DNA of 64,000 bases from Micromonospora sp. RHAY321 (GCF_023896955.1 NZ_JAMHIW010000020.1:50552-114551); one strand, 5' to 3'; shown: positions 41,186 through 51,565, numbered from the stretch's first letter. A program made the numbers and translations. The notes: generated from the letters alone by a model not told the origin.

Positions 41186-44100
41186 TCAGGAGGCGAGAGT
41201 GGGGGAGGCCGCGGCGGTCGGGAAACCGGCGAGGGTGAGCAGGCCCGGAGCCCCGTTGCGCGCGGCGAACACCCGGACGTCGGCCAGCGCGCCCTGGAGG
41301 CCGATGCGGTCGCCGGCGCGTTTCAGTTCCGCCGCGGCGAACGCCAGCGCCAGGATCTGGTCGGAGACGTCCGGTATCCGGCCGTAGATCTCGGCTCCGG
41401 CCAGGTGCAGCTCGGCGGCCCGCTCGTGGTCGCCGTCGGCGGCGGCCACCGCGGCGGTCACCGTCCGCAGCGCCGCCTCCGACCAGGGCGTACGGTGCCC
41501 GACACGGTCGAGCATCGTGCGCACCCGCACCGCCGCCTCCCGGCCCGCGAGGCTCGCCGCGTACGCCGCCGCCGCGATCCACTCCCCGCTCGCCAGGGCC
41601 GGCACCGCCGACCAGGAGGCGTCCAGCTCGTCGATCAGCTCTGCCGCTTCCGCCTCGTGGCCCTGCAACGCCCGGCACAGCGCGGCCATGCCGAGCATCG
41701 TCCAGTGCAACCGGTGGAACCCGCTGCTGCGCGCCGTGTGCAGCGCGGCGGCGACGTCGTCGTGGTGCCCGGGACCGGCCGGTCGCCCGGCGGCGGCGTT
41801 CCCGGCCGGCGGGACCGGGTGGCCGCGCAACACCAGCAGGCAGGAGCGAAGGCCCCGCACCTGCATGTCCCAACTGCCGGTCGGGGTGTCCACGAACGCC
41901 TCCGCCGCGGTGAGCAGCCGGCCGAAGTCGCCCTCGAACCAGGCCCGCATCGCCTCGGCGGAGTAGCTGGTGGTCAGGGTCTGCCCGCTGGCGGTGCGGG
42001 CCGGCGCGGCCGAGAGCAGGGCGTCGGAGCGCAGCCAGTCGCCCTCCTCCCGGATCGCCCACGCGAGGTTCTGCGTCGCCCGGGGCAGCGCCAGCAGTTG
42101 ACCGGTGCGGCTGAACTCGACGATCGCGTGCAGCTCGTCCAGGCCCACCCGGTCGCCCGACTGGTAGCGGGCGGTGGCCGCGGTGATCCGGGCGTTGGTG
42201 CGGGTCTCGGTCAGACCCAGCCGCTCGGCGATCTCCGCCGCGGTGTCCGCCGCCGCCACGGCCGGGTCCCCCTCGTAGTTGAGCATGTGCAGGCGGCCCA
42301 GCTCGGCGTACGCGTCCGCCTTCTGGGGGGTGTCCGGCAGCGGCTCGAACAACTGCACCGCGCGGTCCAGGCAGGCCAACGCGTCGCGCCGGTCGGCGCG
42401 CAGCCAGGCGGCCTGGCCCAGCAGCGTCCACGCGCGGGCGGCGCAGGCGTCGTCGCCGTGCGCCAGCAGCCGGTCGGCGAGCGCGTGCACCTGCTCCGGG
42501 CCACCGCCGGAGAGGAACTCGTTGCCGTCCCGGTAGAACGAGATCTCGGTGCTCAGCAGCTCCAGCTGGAGCCGGCCCACCGGGTCACTGTCGTCGGCCA
42601 GGCCGAGCGCCCGGCCGGCGTGGCTGGCCGCGGCCTCCAGCCCGTGCAGGGCGTACGCCCGGCGGGCCGCCCGGTGCAGCGCCCGCCGCGCCGGCCCGGC
42701 GTACCGGCGGACCTGCATGCCGAGCGACCGGGCGATCTCGTGGGCAGCCCAGCGGTGGTGGGCGAGCACCTCGGCCAGGTCGGTGTCGCGGCTGTGGGAC
42801 AACGCGTCGAGCCAGTCGGCGGCCCGCTCGTGCCGGGCCACCCGCTCGGTGCGCGGCAACCGCTGGTAGCAGACGTCGCGCACCAGCACGTGCCGGAACC
42901 GGAACTCCGCCTGCCCGGCCATGGTCGACGCCGCCTGCTCGTGCACGAAGTCGCGCTGCTCCAACCGGCGCAGTGAACGCTCGACCGACTCGACCGGCTG
43001 CCCGAGAGCGGCGGCCACCGCGCCCGGCCAGAACTGCACCCCGACCACCGAGGCGGCCAGCAGCACGGCGCGGTCCTTGGCGTCCAGCAGGTCCACCCGG
43101 TTGGCGATCACCGCGTGCACGCTCTCCGGCATGCTCAGCTCAAGCTGCTTGTCCAGCGACCAGCCCCGTCCGGACTGGCGCAGCGCGCCCTGCTCGATCA
43201 GCATCCGGACGTACTCGTGGGCGTAGAGCGGGTTGCCGCCGGCCACCTCGATCAGCGGGCTCAGCATGTCGGCGGAGAACGCGGCCTGGCCGAACATGTG
43301 CGCGTACAGCGCGGCGATGCCGGTGTCGCGCAGCGGCGGCAGGGTGATGGTCACCGAGCCGGTGATGGTGCCGGCCCAGCTCGGGTCGCGGTCGACCAGC
43401 TCGGGACGGGCGGTGCAGAGCAGCAGCAGCGGCACCTCGCGGGCCGCCGCGCCGAGCAGCTCCACGAAGCGCAGCATGGCGTCGTCGGCCCAGTGCAGGT
43501 CCTCGAAGACCAGCACGGTGGGGCGGCGGGCGGCCAGCGCCAGCAGAAAGCGCCGCCACGCCGACTCCGCCTCCTCGGCGGGCAGCGGTGTGCCGGGCAG
43601 CCCGACCAGGGGCCGGAGCGCGTCCACCACCCGGGCCCGCTCACCCGGGCCGATCAGCTCGCCGACGGCCGCGGCCAACCGTTGCGCCGCGCTGCTGGCC
43701 GGGTCGGTGTCCAGGATTCCGGCCTCGGACTTGACGATGTCGGCCAGCGCGGCGAACGTGACGTTCTCCCCGAACGGCGGGCAGCGCCCCGTCCGCCAGG
43801 TCAGCGGCTCGTCGACCAGCCGACCGGTGTGCCGGTGGAGTTCCCGCAGCAGCCGGCTCTTGCCGATGCCGGCCCGGCCGAAGATGGTCACCACCTGCGG
43901 CAGCCGGTCGCGCAGCGACCGGTGCAGGGCGTTGACCAGCATGCCCAGCTCGTGTTCCCGGTCGACCAGGGGCGTGGTGTCCGGCTCCTGGTCGGTGGGC
44001 TGGCGGCGCAGCGGGGACAGGGCGAGCCACACCTCGGTCGGCGACGACCGGCCGCGCAGGGTGACCGGCGGCTGCTCCTCGTAGCGGATCGCGTCCTTGG

Positions 44101-44854
44101 TCAGCGCGTGCGTGGTGCCGCACACCAGCACCCCACCCGGCGGCGCGACCGACTGCATCCGGGAGGCCGTGTTCACCACGTCGCCGGCGACGATCGCCTG
44201 CCCGCCGTCGCGGGCGGCGGCCACGTCGACCAGCGCCTCACCGGTGGCGACCCCCACGCGGAACCGCAGCTCGGTGCTGCCGGTCGGTGCGAACCGGGTG
44301 AGCACCCGTTGCAGCTCCAGCCCGGCCCGTACGCAGCGCAACGCGTCGGTCTCGGTGGCGATCGGCGCGCCGAACAGCGCCATCACCGCGTCGCCGATGT
44401 ACTTCTCCACCACGCCGCCGTACTGCCCGACGACCCGTCGGGCGGCGGAGAAGAAACCGGTCTGCATGCCGCGGACCTGCTCGGGATCGGCCCGCTCGAC
44501 GTACGGGGTGAAGTCGATCAGGTCGACGAAGAGCACGCTCACCCGGCGGCGGTCCTCCTGCGGGCTGACGGCGGCCGGTCGGTCGGCGCCCGGGCGGGGC
44601 GACCCGCACGACGTGCAGAAGGTGACGTCGGAGGCGAGCGGCCGCAGGCAGTGCGGGCAGACCGCACCCAACTCGGCGCCGCAGCCACCGCAGAAGCGGT
44701 CGCCGTCGGCGGCCGTACGTCCACAGCGCCCACACTGCGCGGCGATGACACCCTCCACTGGCGAACCGGCTGACGCCCACGGCGTCCCGTCAGTGGAAGT
44801 ATCACCGCCGGCGCGGCTGTCAGGTACCGGGCTGTTGGTTTGTGGACAGTCCAC
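41186..44854 (-). CDS. Zinc-ribbon class III adenylyl cyclase fused to STAND-type ATPase
   Basis: About 1222 aa. Two zinc ribbons (Cys pairs at about 41-58 and 66-83). Class III cyclase domain about 105-235 with metal Asp111 and Asp155, the ATP-selecting Lys151 and Asp225, and NTASR (228-232), so it should make cAMP. ATPase with Walker A GRAGIGKS (326-333) and Walker B LVFEDLHWADD. The C-terminal half is TPR-like helices. GTG 44854 is tentative; GTG at residue 33 is an alternative. The probable reader of its product, a Crp protein, is encoded at 45203. Confidence 0.85.
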   Translation of the reverse strand: MDCPQTNSPVPDSRAGGDTSTDGTPWASAGSPVEGVIAAQCGRCGRTAADGDRFCGGCGAELGAVCPHCLRPLASDVTFCTSCGSPRPGADRPAAVSPQEDRRRVSVLFVDLIDFTPYVERADPEQVRGMQTGFFSAARRVVGQYGGVVEKYIGDAVMALFGAPIATETDALRCVRAGLELQRVLTRFAPTGSTELRFRVGVATGEALVDVAAARDGGQAIVAGDVVNTASRMQSVAPPGGVLVCGTTHALTKDAIRYEEQPPVTLRGRSSPTEVWLALSPLRRQPTDQEPDTTPLVDREHELGMLVNALHRSLRDRLPQVVTIFGRAGIGKSRLLRELHRHTGRLVDEPLTWRTGRCPPFGENVTFAALADIVKSEAGILDTDPASSAAQRLAAAVGELIGPGERARVVDALRPLVGLPGTPLPAEEAESAWRRFLLALAARRPTVLVFEDLHWADDAMLRFVELLGAAAREVPLLLLCTARPELVDRDPSWAGTITGSVTITLPPLRDTGIAALYAHMFGQAAFSADMLSPLIEVAGGNPLYAHEYVRMLIEQGALRQSGRGWSLDKQLELSMPESVHAVIANRVDLLDAKDRAVLLAASVVGVQFWPGAVAAALGQPVESVERSLRRLEQRDFVHEQAASTMAGQAEFRFRHVLVRDVCYQRLPRTERVARHERAADWLDALSHSRDTDLAEVLAHHRWAAHEIARSLGMQVRRYAGPARRALHRAARRAYALHGLEAAASHAGRALGLADDSDPVGRLQLELLSTEISFYRDGNEFLSGGGPEQVHALADRLLAHGDDACAARAWTLLGQAAWLRADRRDALACLDRAVQLFEPLPDTPQKADAYAELGRLHMLNYEGDPAVAAADTAAEIAERLGLTETRTNARITAATARYQSGDRVGLDELHAIVEFSRTGQLLALPRATQNLAWAIREEGDWLRSDALLSAAPARTASGQTLTTSYSAEAMRAWFEGDFGRLLTAAEAFVDTPTGSWDMQVRGLRSCLLVLRGHPVPPAGNAAAGRPAGPGHHDDVAAALHTARSSGFHRLHWTMLGMAALCRALQGHEAEAAELIDELDASWSAVPALASGEWIAAAAYAASLAGREAAVRVRTMLDRVGHRTPWSEAALRTVTAAVAAADGDHERAAELHLAGAEIYGRIPDVSDQILALAFAAAELKRAGDRIGLQGALADVRVFAARNGAPGLLTLAGFPTAAASPTLAS

Positions 44855-44866
44855 CGAGGGGTGGAC
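44842..44866. promoter_or_regulatory. GTGGAC palindrome in the cyclase/orphan divergent promoter
   Basis: GTGGAC-A-GTCCAC (44842-44854), with a third half-site GTGGAC at 44861-44866. It covers the cyclase start codon region. Confidence 0.45.
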
Positions 44867-44919
44867 GCATTAGATTCAGGCGGCCACATCTCGATCAGCG
44901 ACCACAGGGGGACAGGCCA

Positions 44920-45117
44920 ATGGTGTACGTCAAGTTGGAGAGCGACTGGACCGACGGCAACGGGGTCAGCCACTCCGCGGGTGAGTCGGTGGACGTCGAC
45001 GCCGCCACCCTCGCCAGCCTGCAGGCCGAGGGCATCGTCATCGAGCAGTCCCACGGGACGGGCGGCGACGGCAAGAGCCCGGACAAGTGGGCCGGTCCCG
45101 GCAGCTCCGGGGTCTGA
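44920..45117 (+). CDS. 65-aa orphan protein (hypothetical)
   Basis: Reads MVYVKLESDWTDGNGVSHSA..., small and acidic with a beta-rich start and a Gly/Ser/Lys-rich end; no signal or membrane helix. ATG 44920 with AGGGGGA upstream. It is divergent from the cyclase gene and convergent with the crp gene. The fold of such short proteins is sometimes capsid- or tail-associated, but nothing supports that here. Unknown. Confidence 0.6.
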   Translation: MVYVKLESDWTDGNGVSHSAGESVDVDAATLASLQAEGIVIEQSHGTGGDGKSPDKWAGPGSSGV

Positions 45118-45140
45118 CTCAGCGCCTGACGCGACGACGA

Positions 45141-45168
45141 GGCCGGGTCACCCACGGGTGACCCGGCC
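45141..45168. terminator. Bidirectional hairpin terminator
   Basis: Perfect 13-bp stem (45141-45153 with 45156-45168), 2-nt loop, between the 65-aa orphan (+) and the Crp gene (-). Confidence 0.85.
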
Positions 45169-45202
45169 CTGTCGTGTCCGTTGCGGGGTGTCGAGCTGAG
45201 GG

Positions 45203-45895
45203 TCAGCGGTCGTTCATGCCGGCGCGCCGGCGCAGCGCGGCCACGTCGGTCACCACGATCCGGCGCCCCTCGGTGCGCAGCCAACCACGACTGGCGAACG
45301 AACCGATCGCCTGGTTGACGCTCTGCCGGGAGCCGCCGGCCATCTCGGCGAGCTGGCTCTGGTTGAGCTCGATCGTGATCATCGGTGCCTGGCTCTCGCC
45401 GGCCAGCCGGACCAGCGTCTTGGCCACGCGACCGGGCAGGTCGAGGAAGACGTGGTCGGCGTTCTGCTCGGTGAGCCGGCGGATCAGCCCGCCCAGCGAG
45501 CGCATCACCGCGTCCAGGATGCGGGGGTTGGAGTGCACCAGCTCCATGAACGCCCCCCGGGACAGCGCGAGCGCCGCGCAGTCCTCGATGGCCTCCGCCG
45601 AGGCGGACCGGGTGGACGCGTCGAGCAGGGAGACCTCGCCGAGCACGTCCGGCGGACGGATCACCGACAGCACGGCCCGCTCACCGGTCGGTGCGGTGCG
45701 GAACACGGCCACCGCGCCGCGACGCAGCACGATCAGCGACTCGCCGGGGTCGTTCTCCACGAAGAGCAGCTGCCCCTTGCGGTAGGTGCGCGGGACGGCG
45801 GCGGCGATGACCCGTTGCCGCACCTCGGGCTCCAGCCCCGCGAACATCTCGACACCCGTGAGCGCGTCACCCGGCTCCGGCAGGCGAACCTCCAC
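45203..45895 (-). CDS. Crp/Fnr-family transcriptional regulator
   Basis: 230 aa. N-terminal cyclic-nucleotide-binding barrel with the phosphate-binding cassette GEVSLLDASTRSASAEA, central dimer helix and C-terminal helix-turn-helix (LNQSQLAEMAGGSRQSVNQAIGSFASRGWL). It probably binds cAMP. The cyclase gene lies just upstream of the orphan, so the two are a likely signalling pair. The 45896-46189 stretch upstream has no clear ORF. Confidence 0.9.
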   Translation of the reverse strand: MEVRLPEPGDALTGVEMFAGLEPEVRQRVIAAAVPRTYRKGQLLFVENDPGESLIVLRRGAVAVFRTAPTGERAVLSVIRPPDVLGEVSLLDASTRSASAEAIEDCAALALSRGAFMELVHSNPRILDAVMRSLGGLIRRLTEQNADHVFLDLPGRVAKTLVRLAGESQAPMITIELNQSQLAEMAGGSRQSVNQAIGSFASRGWLRTEGRRIVVTDVAALRRRAGMNDR

Positions 45896-46189
45896 GGCCC
45901 AACCCCTCCCCGGTCAAGGACCACAACTCGCTCACCGGGCGAACCTGCTGGCCCTGACAAGGTGAACTGACACCGGTTCGGCGTCCGGTAGCGGTACACA
46001 TCAGATCATGACGGTCCGGTCGCTTGCTGTACACCCCTCGAAGCACTTCCGTGACCGTCGCGAGCTGCGGCGTACCGCTTTGCAGGGGTGCGGATCCGGG
46101 TCGGCGGCACGGGTCCCCGCTGGCCCGGGCCGCGCCGACCGCCGGCCCCGCCGAGCGCCGCCGCGGGGTGGTGGGCGAGGATGGCTGGA

Positions 46190-46687
46190 ATGGTCTACCG
46201 CTACTTCTACGACTGCGAGTTCATCGAGGACGGCCAGGTCGTCGACCTCGTCTCGATCGGTGTCGTCGACGAGTACGGCCGCGAGTTCTACGCGGTCTCC
46301 ACCGAGTTCGACGACTCCCGCGCCGTGCCCTGGGTCCGGCGCAACGTGCTGGACAAGCTGCCGTCGCCGGCCGACCGGGCGTGGCGTTCGCGGGAACGCA
46401 TCCGCGACGACCTGTACGACTTCCTCGTCGAACCGGTCCGGGACCGACCGGGGGAGCAACTGGAGCTGTGGGCCTGGTACGCCGCGTACGACCACGTGGT
46501 GCTCGCTCAGCTCTGGGGTGCGATGCCGGCGCTGCCCCGGGAGATCCCGCGGTTCACCAAGGAGTTGCGGCAGCTCTGGGACGACCGTGGCCGGCCGACG
46601 CTGCCGGACGCGGACGCGGCCCGGCACGACGCACTGGTCGACGCCCGGCACAACCTGGCCCGCTGGCGGGCGATGACGGCCCGCTGA
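46190..46687 (+). CDS. RNase AS-type 3'-5' exoribonuclease (DEDDh)
   Basis: 165 aa. Starts YRYFYDCEFIEDG and continues VDLVSIGVV, matching the M. tuberculosis Rv2179c/RNase AS family, an adenylate-specific exoribonuclease. The DEDDh motifs are spread through it (YDCEF; YAAYDHV; RHDALVDA). ATG 46190 with GAGG upstream; ATG 46181 is an alternative. Neighbour aroG lies further along, as in M. tuberculosis. Confidence 0.9.
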   Translation: MVYRYFYDCEFIEDGQVVDLVSIGVVDEYGREFYAVSTEFDDSRAVPWVRRNVLDKLPSPADRAWRSRERIRDDLYDFLVEPVRDRPGEQLELWAWYAAYDHVVLAQLWGAMPALPREIPRFTKELRQLWDDRGRPTLPDADAARHDALVDARHNLARWRAMTAR

Positions 46688-46777
46688 GCGGCTTCATCCG
46701 TGTTGGCCGTGCCGCTGGAGGTTTGACCGGTTCTGTCCCGGGCAACGGTTCGACGAGTCGAGCCGAGGGAGACTGCC

Positions 46778-47281
46778 ATGAGCAACGAGCCGACCACCGC
46801 GGCCGAGGCCCGTGCCCGGGTCACCGAGCTGGCCCGCGCCGCGCGGATCTGCATGCTCACCACGATCGCCCTGGACGGGCGGCAGGTGAGCCGGCCGATG
46901 GGGCTCCAGGAGGCCGAGTTCGACGGCGACCTGTGGTTCTTCGCCTACGACGACTCGGCAAAGGTCCGCCAGATCCGGGTGAACCCGGAGGTCAACGTCG
47001 CCTTCTCCGACCAGAAGCACAACTCCTGGGTGTCGATCTCGGGCACGGCCAACGAGGGGTTCGACCGGTCCCGAGCCGAGCAGTTGTGGAGCCCGGTGCT
47101 CAAGGTGTGGTTCCCGGACGGGCTGGACACCTCCGGCCTCACGATGATCAAGGTGCACGCCAGCTCCGCCGAGTACTGGGACTCGCCCAGCAGCACCGTG
47201 GTCAACCTGCTCGGCTTCGCCCGGGCGGCCGTCACCGGCCAGCCACCGAACCCCGGCGAGAACCACGAGGTGACCTACTGA
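46778..47281 (+). CDS. Pyridoxamine 5'-phosphate oxidase-like FMN-binding protein (general stress protein 26-like)
   Basis: 167 aa, single split-barrel domain: RICMLTTIALDGRQVSRPM, WFFAYDDSAKVRQIRVNPEVNVAF and VSISGTANE. Binds flavin or a related cofactor. GAGGGAG precedes ATG 46778. An upstream stretch (GTTT 46721, 15 nt, GGGCAA 46740) only loosely fits a SigB promoter. Confidence 0.85.
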   Translation: MSNEPTTAAEARARVTELARAARICMLTTIALDGRQVSRPMGLQEAEFDGDLWFFAYDDSAKVRQIRVNPEVNVAFSDQKHNSWVSISGTANEGFDRSRAEQLWSPVLKVWFPDGLDTSGLTMIKVHASSAEYWDSPSSTVVNLLGFARAAVTGQPPNPGENHEVTY

Positions 47282-47450
47282 CCGCGACCGGTGGCGGGTC
47301 GCTCCGGGGCGCGCTGTCGCCGCACAGGCAGGCCGACTACAGTGCGCAGTGACGGCCCGCCCCGGGCCGGCAACGGCGCCGAGGTCTGACCTGACACATA
47401 TCCTGGGGCATATCGGGCTTTACCTGATGCTCCAGGAGGATGAGCGGATC

Positions 47451-48479
<1,029 letters not shown>

Positions 48480-48550
48480 TCGACGGTCGGCGGCGCGGCG
48501 GGCCTGCGGGTCCGCCGCGCCGCGACCCGATGCGAGGGGGTACGGCCGAG

Positions 48551-49369
48551 ATGTCAGCCGGGGTGCACACGGTCGCGGTGATCGGCGCGGGCAAGATCGG
48601 TGAGCTGATGCTCTCCGGGCTGCTGCGCTCGGGATGGCCGGTGGACCGGCTGCTGGCCACCGCCCGCCGACCGGCCCGCGCCGAGGAGCTGACCGCCCGC
48701 TACGGCATCCGTGTTGTCGACAACGCGGCCGCCGTGGACGAGGCGGCGGTGCTCGCCATCTCGGTGAAGCCGCAGGACGCGGCGACGCTGCTCGACGAGA
48801 TCGGCCCCAAGGTGCCCGCCGACAAGCTGGTCATCTCGCTCTGCGCGGGGCTTCCCACCAGCTTCTTCAGCCGCCGGCTGCCCGAGGGCACCCCGGTGGT
48901 GCGGGTGATGACCAACACCCCGGCGCTGGTCGACGAGGCGATGACGGCGATCTCGGCGGGCGCGTACGCCACCGGGGCGCACCTGGCGCTGGCCGAGGAG
49001 ATGTTCAAGCCCCTCGGCCAGACGATCCGGGTGCCCGAGTCGCAGCAGGACGCGGTCACCGCGCTCTCCGGCTCCGGCCCGGCCTACTTCTACCTGCTGG
49101 TCGAGGCCATGATCGACGCCGGGATCCTGCTGGGGCTGCCCCGGCAGGTCGCGCACGAGCTGATCGTGCAGACCGCGATCGGCTCCGCGGTGATGCTGCG
49201 TGACTCCGGCGAGCACCCCGTCAAGCTGCGCGAGGCGGTCACCTCGCCGGCCGGCACCACCATCTCCGCCATCCGTGAGCTGGAGAAGCACGGCGTACGG
49301 GCGGCCCTGCTCGCGGCGCTGGAGGCCGCCCGGGACCGCGCCCGGGAGTTGGCCGCCCAGGCCGACTGA
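48551..49369 (+). CDS. proC: Pyrroline-5-carboxylate reductase
   Basis: 272 aa. Rossmann site VAVIGAGKIGELML at the N-terminus and the diagnostic C-terminal ALSGSGPAYFYLLVEAM and EAVTSPAGTTISAI. Last step of proline synthesis. ATG 48551 with GAGGGGG upstream, 71 bp after pfkA. Confidence 0.95.
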   Translation: MSAGVHTVAVIGAGKIGELMLSGLLRSGWPVDRLLATARRPARAEELTARYGIRVVDNAAAVDEAAVLAISVKPQDAATLLDEIGPKVPADKLVISLCAGLPTSFFSRRLPEGTPVVRVMTNTPALVDEAMTAISAGAYATGAHLALAEEMFKPLGQTIRVPESQQDAVTALSGSGPAYFYLLVEAMIDAGILLGLPRQVAHELIVQTAIGSAVMLRDSGEHPVKLREAVTSPAGTTISAIRELEKHGVRAALLAALEAARDRARELAAQAD

Positions 49370-49425
49370 GGCGGTCGCGGGCCGCGGGGTCCTGTACCGC
49401 CCGGCGGGTGCCGCATACTGGCCGG

Positions 49426-49776
49426 GTGTTCACACTCGCCCAGGCCCGGCACCTGGTGGCCACCCTGCAGCCGCGTGTCGACGAGTTGATCCGGCTCCGG
49501 GCCGACCTCGCCGAGCTGCGCGTCGACCTGGCCGACCACGGCGTCAGCGCGCTCGGTGGGCTGGCCGAGGTGAAGGGTCTGGAGGCCCGGCTGCACGCCG
49601 TCGTCGACGAGCTGCACCAGCACGACATCCAGGTCAAGGGCATCGCGCCGGTGCTGCTCGACTTTCCCGGCGAGCGGGCCGGCCGCGCCGTGCTCTGGTG
49701 CTGGCTGGAGGGGGACTCCGACGTGCGCTGGTACCACCGGGCCGAGTGCGGCTTCGCCGGCCGCCGCCCGGTCTGA
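49426..49776 (+). CDS. DUF2203 family protein
   Basis: 116 aa: VFTLAQARHLVATLQPRVDEL then QVKGIAPVLLDFPGERAGR and the Trp-rich segment VLWCWLEGDSDVRWYH, the DUF2203 hallmark. Function unknown. GTG 49426 chosen; CATACT 8 nt upstream suggests leaderless expression. GTG/ATG further upstream (49408) is unlikely. Confidence 0.85.
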   Translation: MFTLAQARHLVATLQPRVDELIRLRADLAELRVDLADHGVSALGGLAEVKGLEARLHAVVDELHQHDIQVKGIAPVLLDFPGERAGRAVLWCWLEGDSDVRWYHRAECGFAGRRPV

Positions 49777-49821
49777 CGCCGCTGCCGGCGCGGACCGCCG
49801 GGCAGGAGTCCACGATCCACT

Positions 49822-49848
49822 CGGGATGCCGGAAACCGGGGCATCCCG
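49822..49848. terminator. Hairpin between convergent DUF2203 and sortase genes
   Basis: CGGGATGCC (49822-49830) pairs with GGCATCCCG (49840-49848), 9-nt loop. Confidence 0.65.
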
Positions 49849-49886
49849 GCGAGCCGAACACCCCGACATCCTTGAACCCGAGGTGA

Positions 49887-50534
49887 TCAGGTCGCTTCGG
49901 CCACCGCGAACACCACCACGTTGTCCCGGTAGTGCCCGCTCCGTCGGTCGAAGTCACCCCCGCAGGTGACCAGGCGCAGCTCCGCACCGGGCGTCGGCCC
50001 GTAGACCGCCGCCGTGGGGAAGCGGTCCTTGCGGACCCGCAGCGACCCGGTCACCCGGAACGACAGCCGCTGCGCGCCGCGCCACACCTCCACCCGGTCA
50101 CCGGGTCGCAGCTCACCGAGCCGGGCGAACACCGCCGGGCCGCGCCGCGAGTCCAGGTGCCCGGCAAGCACCGCCGGACCGGTGTCGCCGGGGGCCGGGC
50201 CACCGCCGTACCAGCCGGCAACGCCGAAGTCGTCCGGCGGGACCAGCGCACCCGCGCCGTCCAGGCCCAGCACCGTGAGCGATGAGTCGACGCCGATGCG
50301 CGGCACGCGTACCCGGGTGGGTGGACCCTGCGGCGCGGGCGCGACGGCCACCGACGGGCAGCCGTCGGTGCAGCCGGGGTGCCAGCTCGCCACCGGCGGC
50401 GGGCTGCCGGTGCCGGCCAGCCCGACCCCGGTGCCGGCGGCCAGGCAGACCGCCGCACCGGCCGCGACGAGCGCGGCCAGCGGCACCCGGCGGTCGCGGT
50501 GCCGCCGAATCGACAGGTCCGGCCCGGCGCTCAC
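49887..50534 (-). CDS. Class E/F-type sortase
   Basis: 215 aa. N-terminal membrane anchor (PLAALVAAGAAVCLAAGTGV), then a sortase barrel with catalytic His (VLAGHLDS), Cys (LVTCGGDF) and Arg (GHYRDN). Attaches surface proteins to peptidoglycan. Its GTG (50534) overlaps the stop of the upstream DUF4397 gene (GTGA), so the two are translationally coupled, implying that gene encodes the substrate. Confidence 0.85.
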   Translation of the reverse strand: MSAGPDLSIRRHRDRRVPLAALVAAGAAVCLAAGTGVGLAGTGSPPPVASWHPGCTDGCPSVAVAPAPQGPPTRVRVPRIGVDSSLTVLGLDGAGALVPPDDFGVAGWYGGGPAPGDTGPAVLAGHLDSRRGPAVFARLGELRPGDRVEVWRGAQRLSFRVTGSLRVRKDRFPTAAVYGPTPGAELRLVTCGGDFDRRSGHYRDNVVVFAVAEAT

Positions 50535-51400
50535 CAGGTCGTGCGCCGCCGCCGACGCCAGAGCAGCAGGGCCACCGCGCCGGCCGCCGCGGCCAACCCG
50601 CCGGCCACCAGGGGGTACGCGTCCAGCCCGGTCCCGGCGGTGCCGCCGGCGCCGGTGTCCACCCCGCCGGCCGGGACGACAGTGCCGCCCTCGGCGTCGC
50701 GTCGCAGCTCGGCCGTGAGCCCGCCCTGCTTGGAGTCGAGCACCAGCAGCGAGTAGACCGCGCCGCCGGTCAGCCGCACCTCGGCGTCGGTGCTCGTGCC
50801 ACCCGCGCCCGTCAGCCGCAGACGCCAACTGCCCGGCTCGACCTGCTGGTATTCGGTCGTGGTGGCGAACTGCACTCCGTTGGCGATCGTCGGGCCGTCG
50901 GCGGCCGCCACGTCGAGCACCGGGGTCCGCACCGACGCCTGCACCACCCGCACCTTGGCGCGGCCGTCGCTGGGGGCGCTGAGGTCGTCGTTGAGCACCC
51001 GCAGGCCGAGGTCGGCGTGCCGGCCGACGCCGGCCACCGTGTAGGCGTCGCCGCTGGTCACGGCCACCTCGGTGGTGAGCACCGGCGGGTCGGTGGCCGG
51101 GGCGCCGGCCTCGCGCATCGCCACCGCGTACCGGCCGGGAGGCAACGACAGGTAGTCGGAGACCACGCCGTAATCCACCCCGGGGAAGACCTGCGGCTTC
51201 GCGGCGTCCGGCGCGGCCAGGTAGACGTCCACCGCCGGGGTGTCGGGGGAGAGGTGGGCGAGTCGGACGTATCCGACGGTGTCCACGCCGGTCGCGGCAC
51301 CGGCCGGCATCGGCGTGCCGGCGGCGGCGAGAGTGGTGCCGAGCAGGAGAGCGCCGGTGCCAGCCAGCAGCCGGCGGGGTGCGGTGCGGAGCGTGTGCAT
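50531..51400 (-). CDS. Secreted DUF4397 protein, likely sortase substrate
   Basis: 289 aa. Signal peptide (residues 1-35), two DUF4397 domains (GYVRLAHLSPDTPAVDVYLA... and KVRVVQASVRTPVLDVA...), then a Gly/Thr linker, a TAGTG sequence reminiscent of the LAXTG sorting signal, a hydrophobic helix and a RRRRR tail. This is the classical cell-wall sorting layout. ATG 51400 with GGAGGCG upstream. Confidence 0.85.
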   Translation of the reverse strand: MHTLRTAPRRLLAGTGALLLGTTLAAAGTPMPAGAATGVDTVGYVRLAHLSPDTPAVDVYLAAPDAAKPQVFPGVDYGVVSDYLSLPPGRYAVAMREAGAPATDPPVLTTEVAVTSGDAYTVAGVGRHADLGLRVLNDDLSAPSDGRAKVRVVQASVRTPVLDVAAADGPTIANGVQFATTTEYQQVEPGSWRLRLTGAGGTSTDAEVRLTGGAVYSLLVLDSKQGGLTAELRRDAEGGTVVPAGGVDTGAGGTAGTGLDAYPLVAGGLAAAAGAVALLLWRRRRRTTW

Positions 51401-51565
51401 GTCGCCTCCGGGGGGCACGTTCGGTGAGCGGGCGGCAACCCAGGGGAACAGAGTCCCGTGTACAGGACTGCGGCGCAAGTTGCCGAACCGATGTTTTTGT
51501 CGCCGTCCCGGGAGGCAGACGCGGCGCCGGCTGTGCCGGGGCCACCGCAGGCCGTCGTACTCCCT

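Noticed and set aside
45896..46189. Gene in the gap upstream of RNase AS
   Set aside because: Only shadow frames with Arg/Pro-rich translations; no ribosome site or recognisable protein. I see nothing else there.
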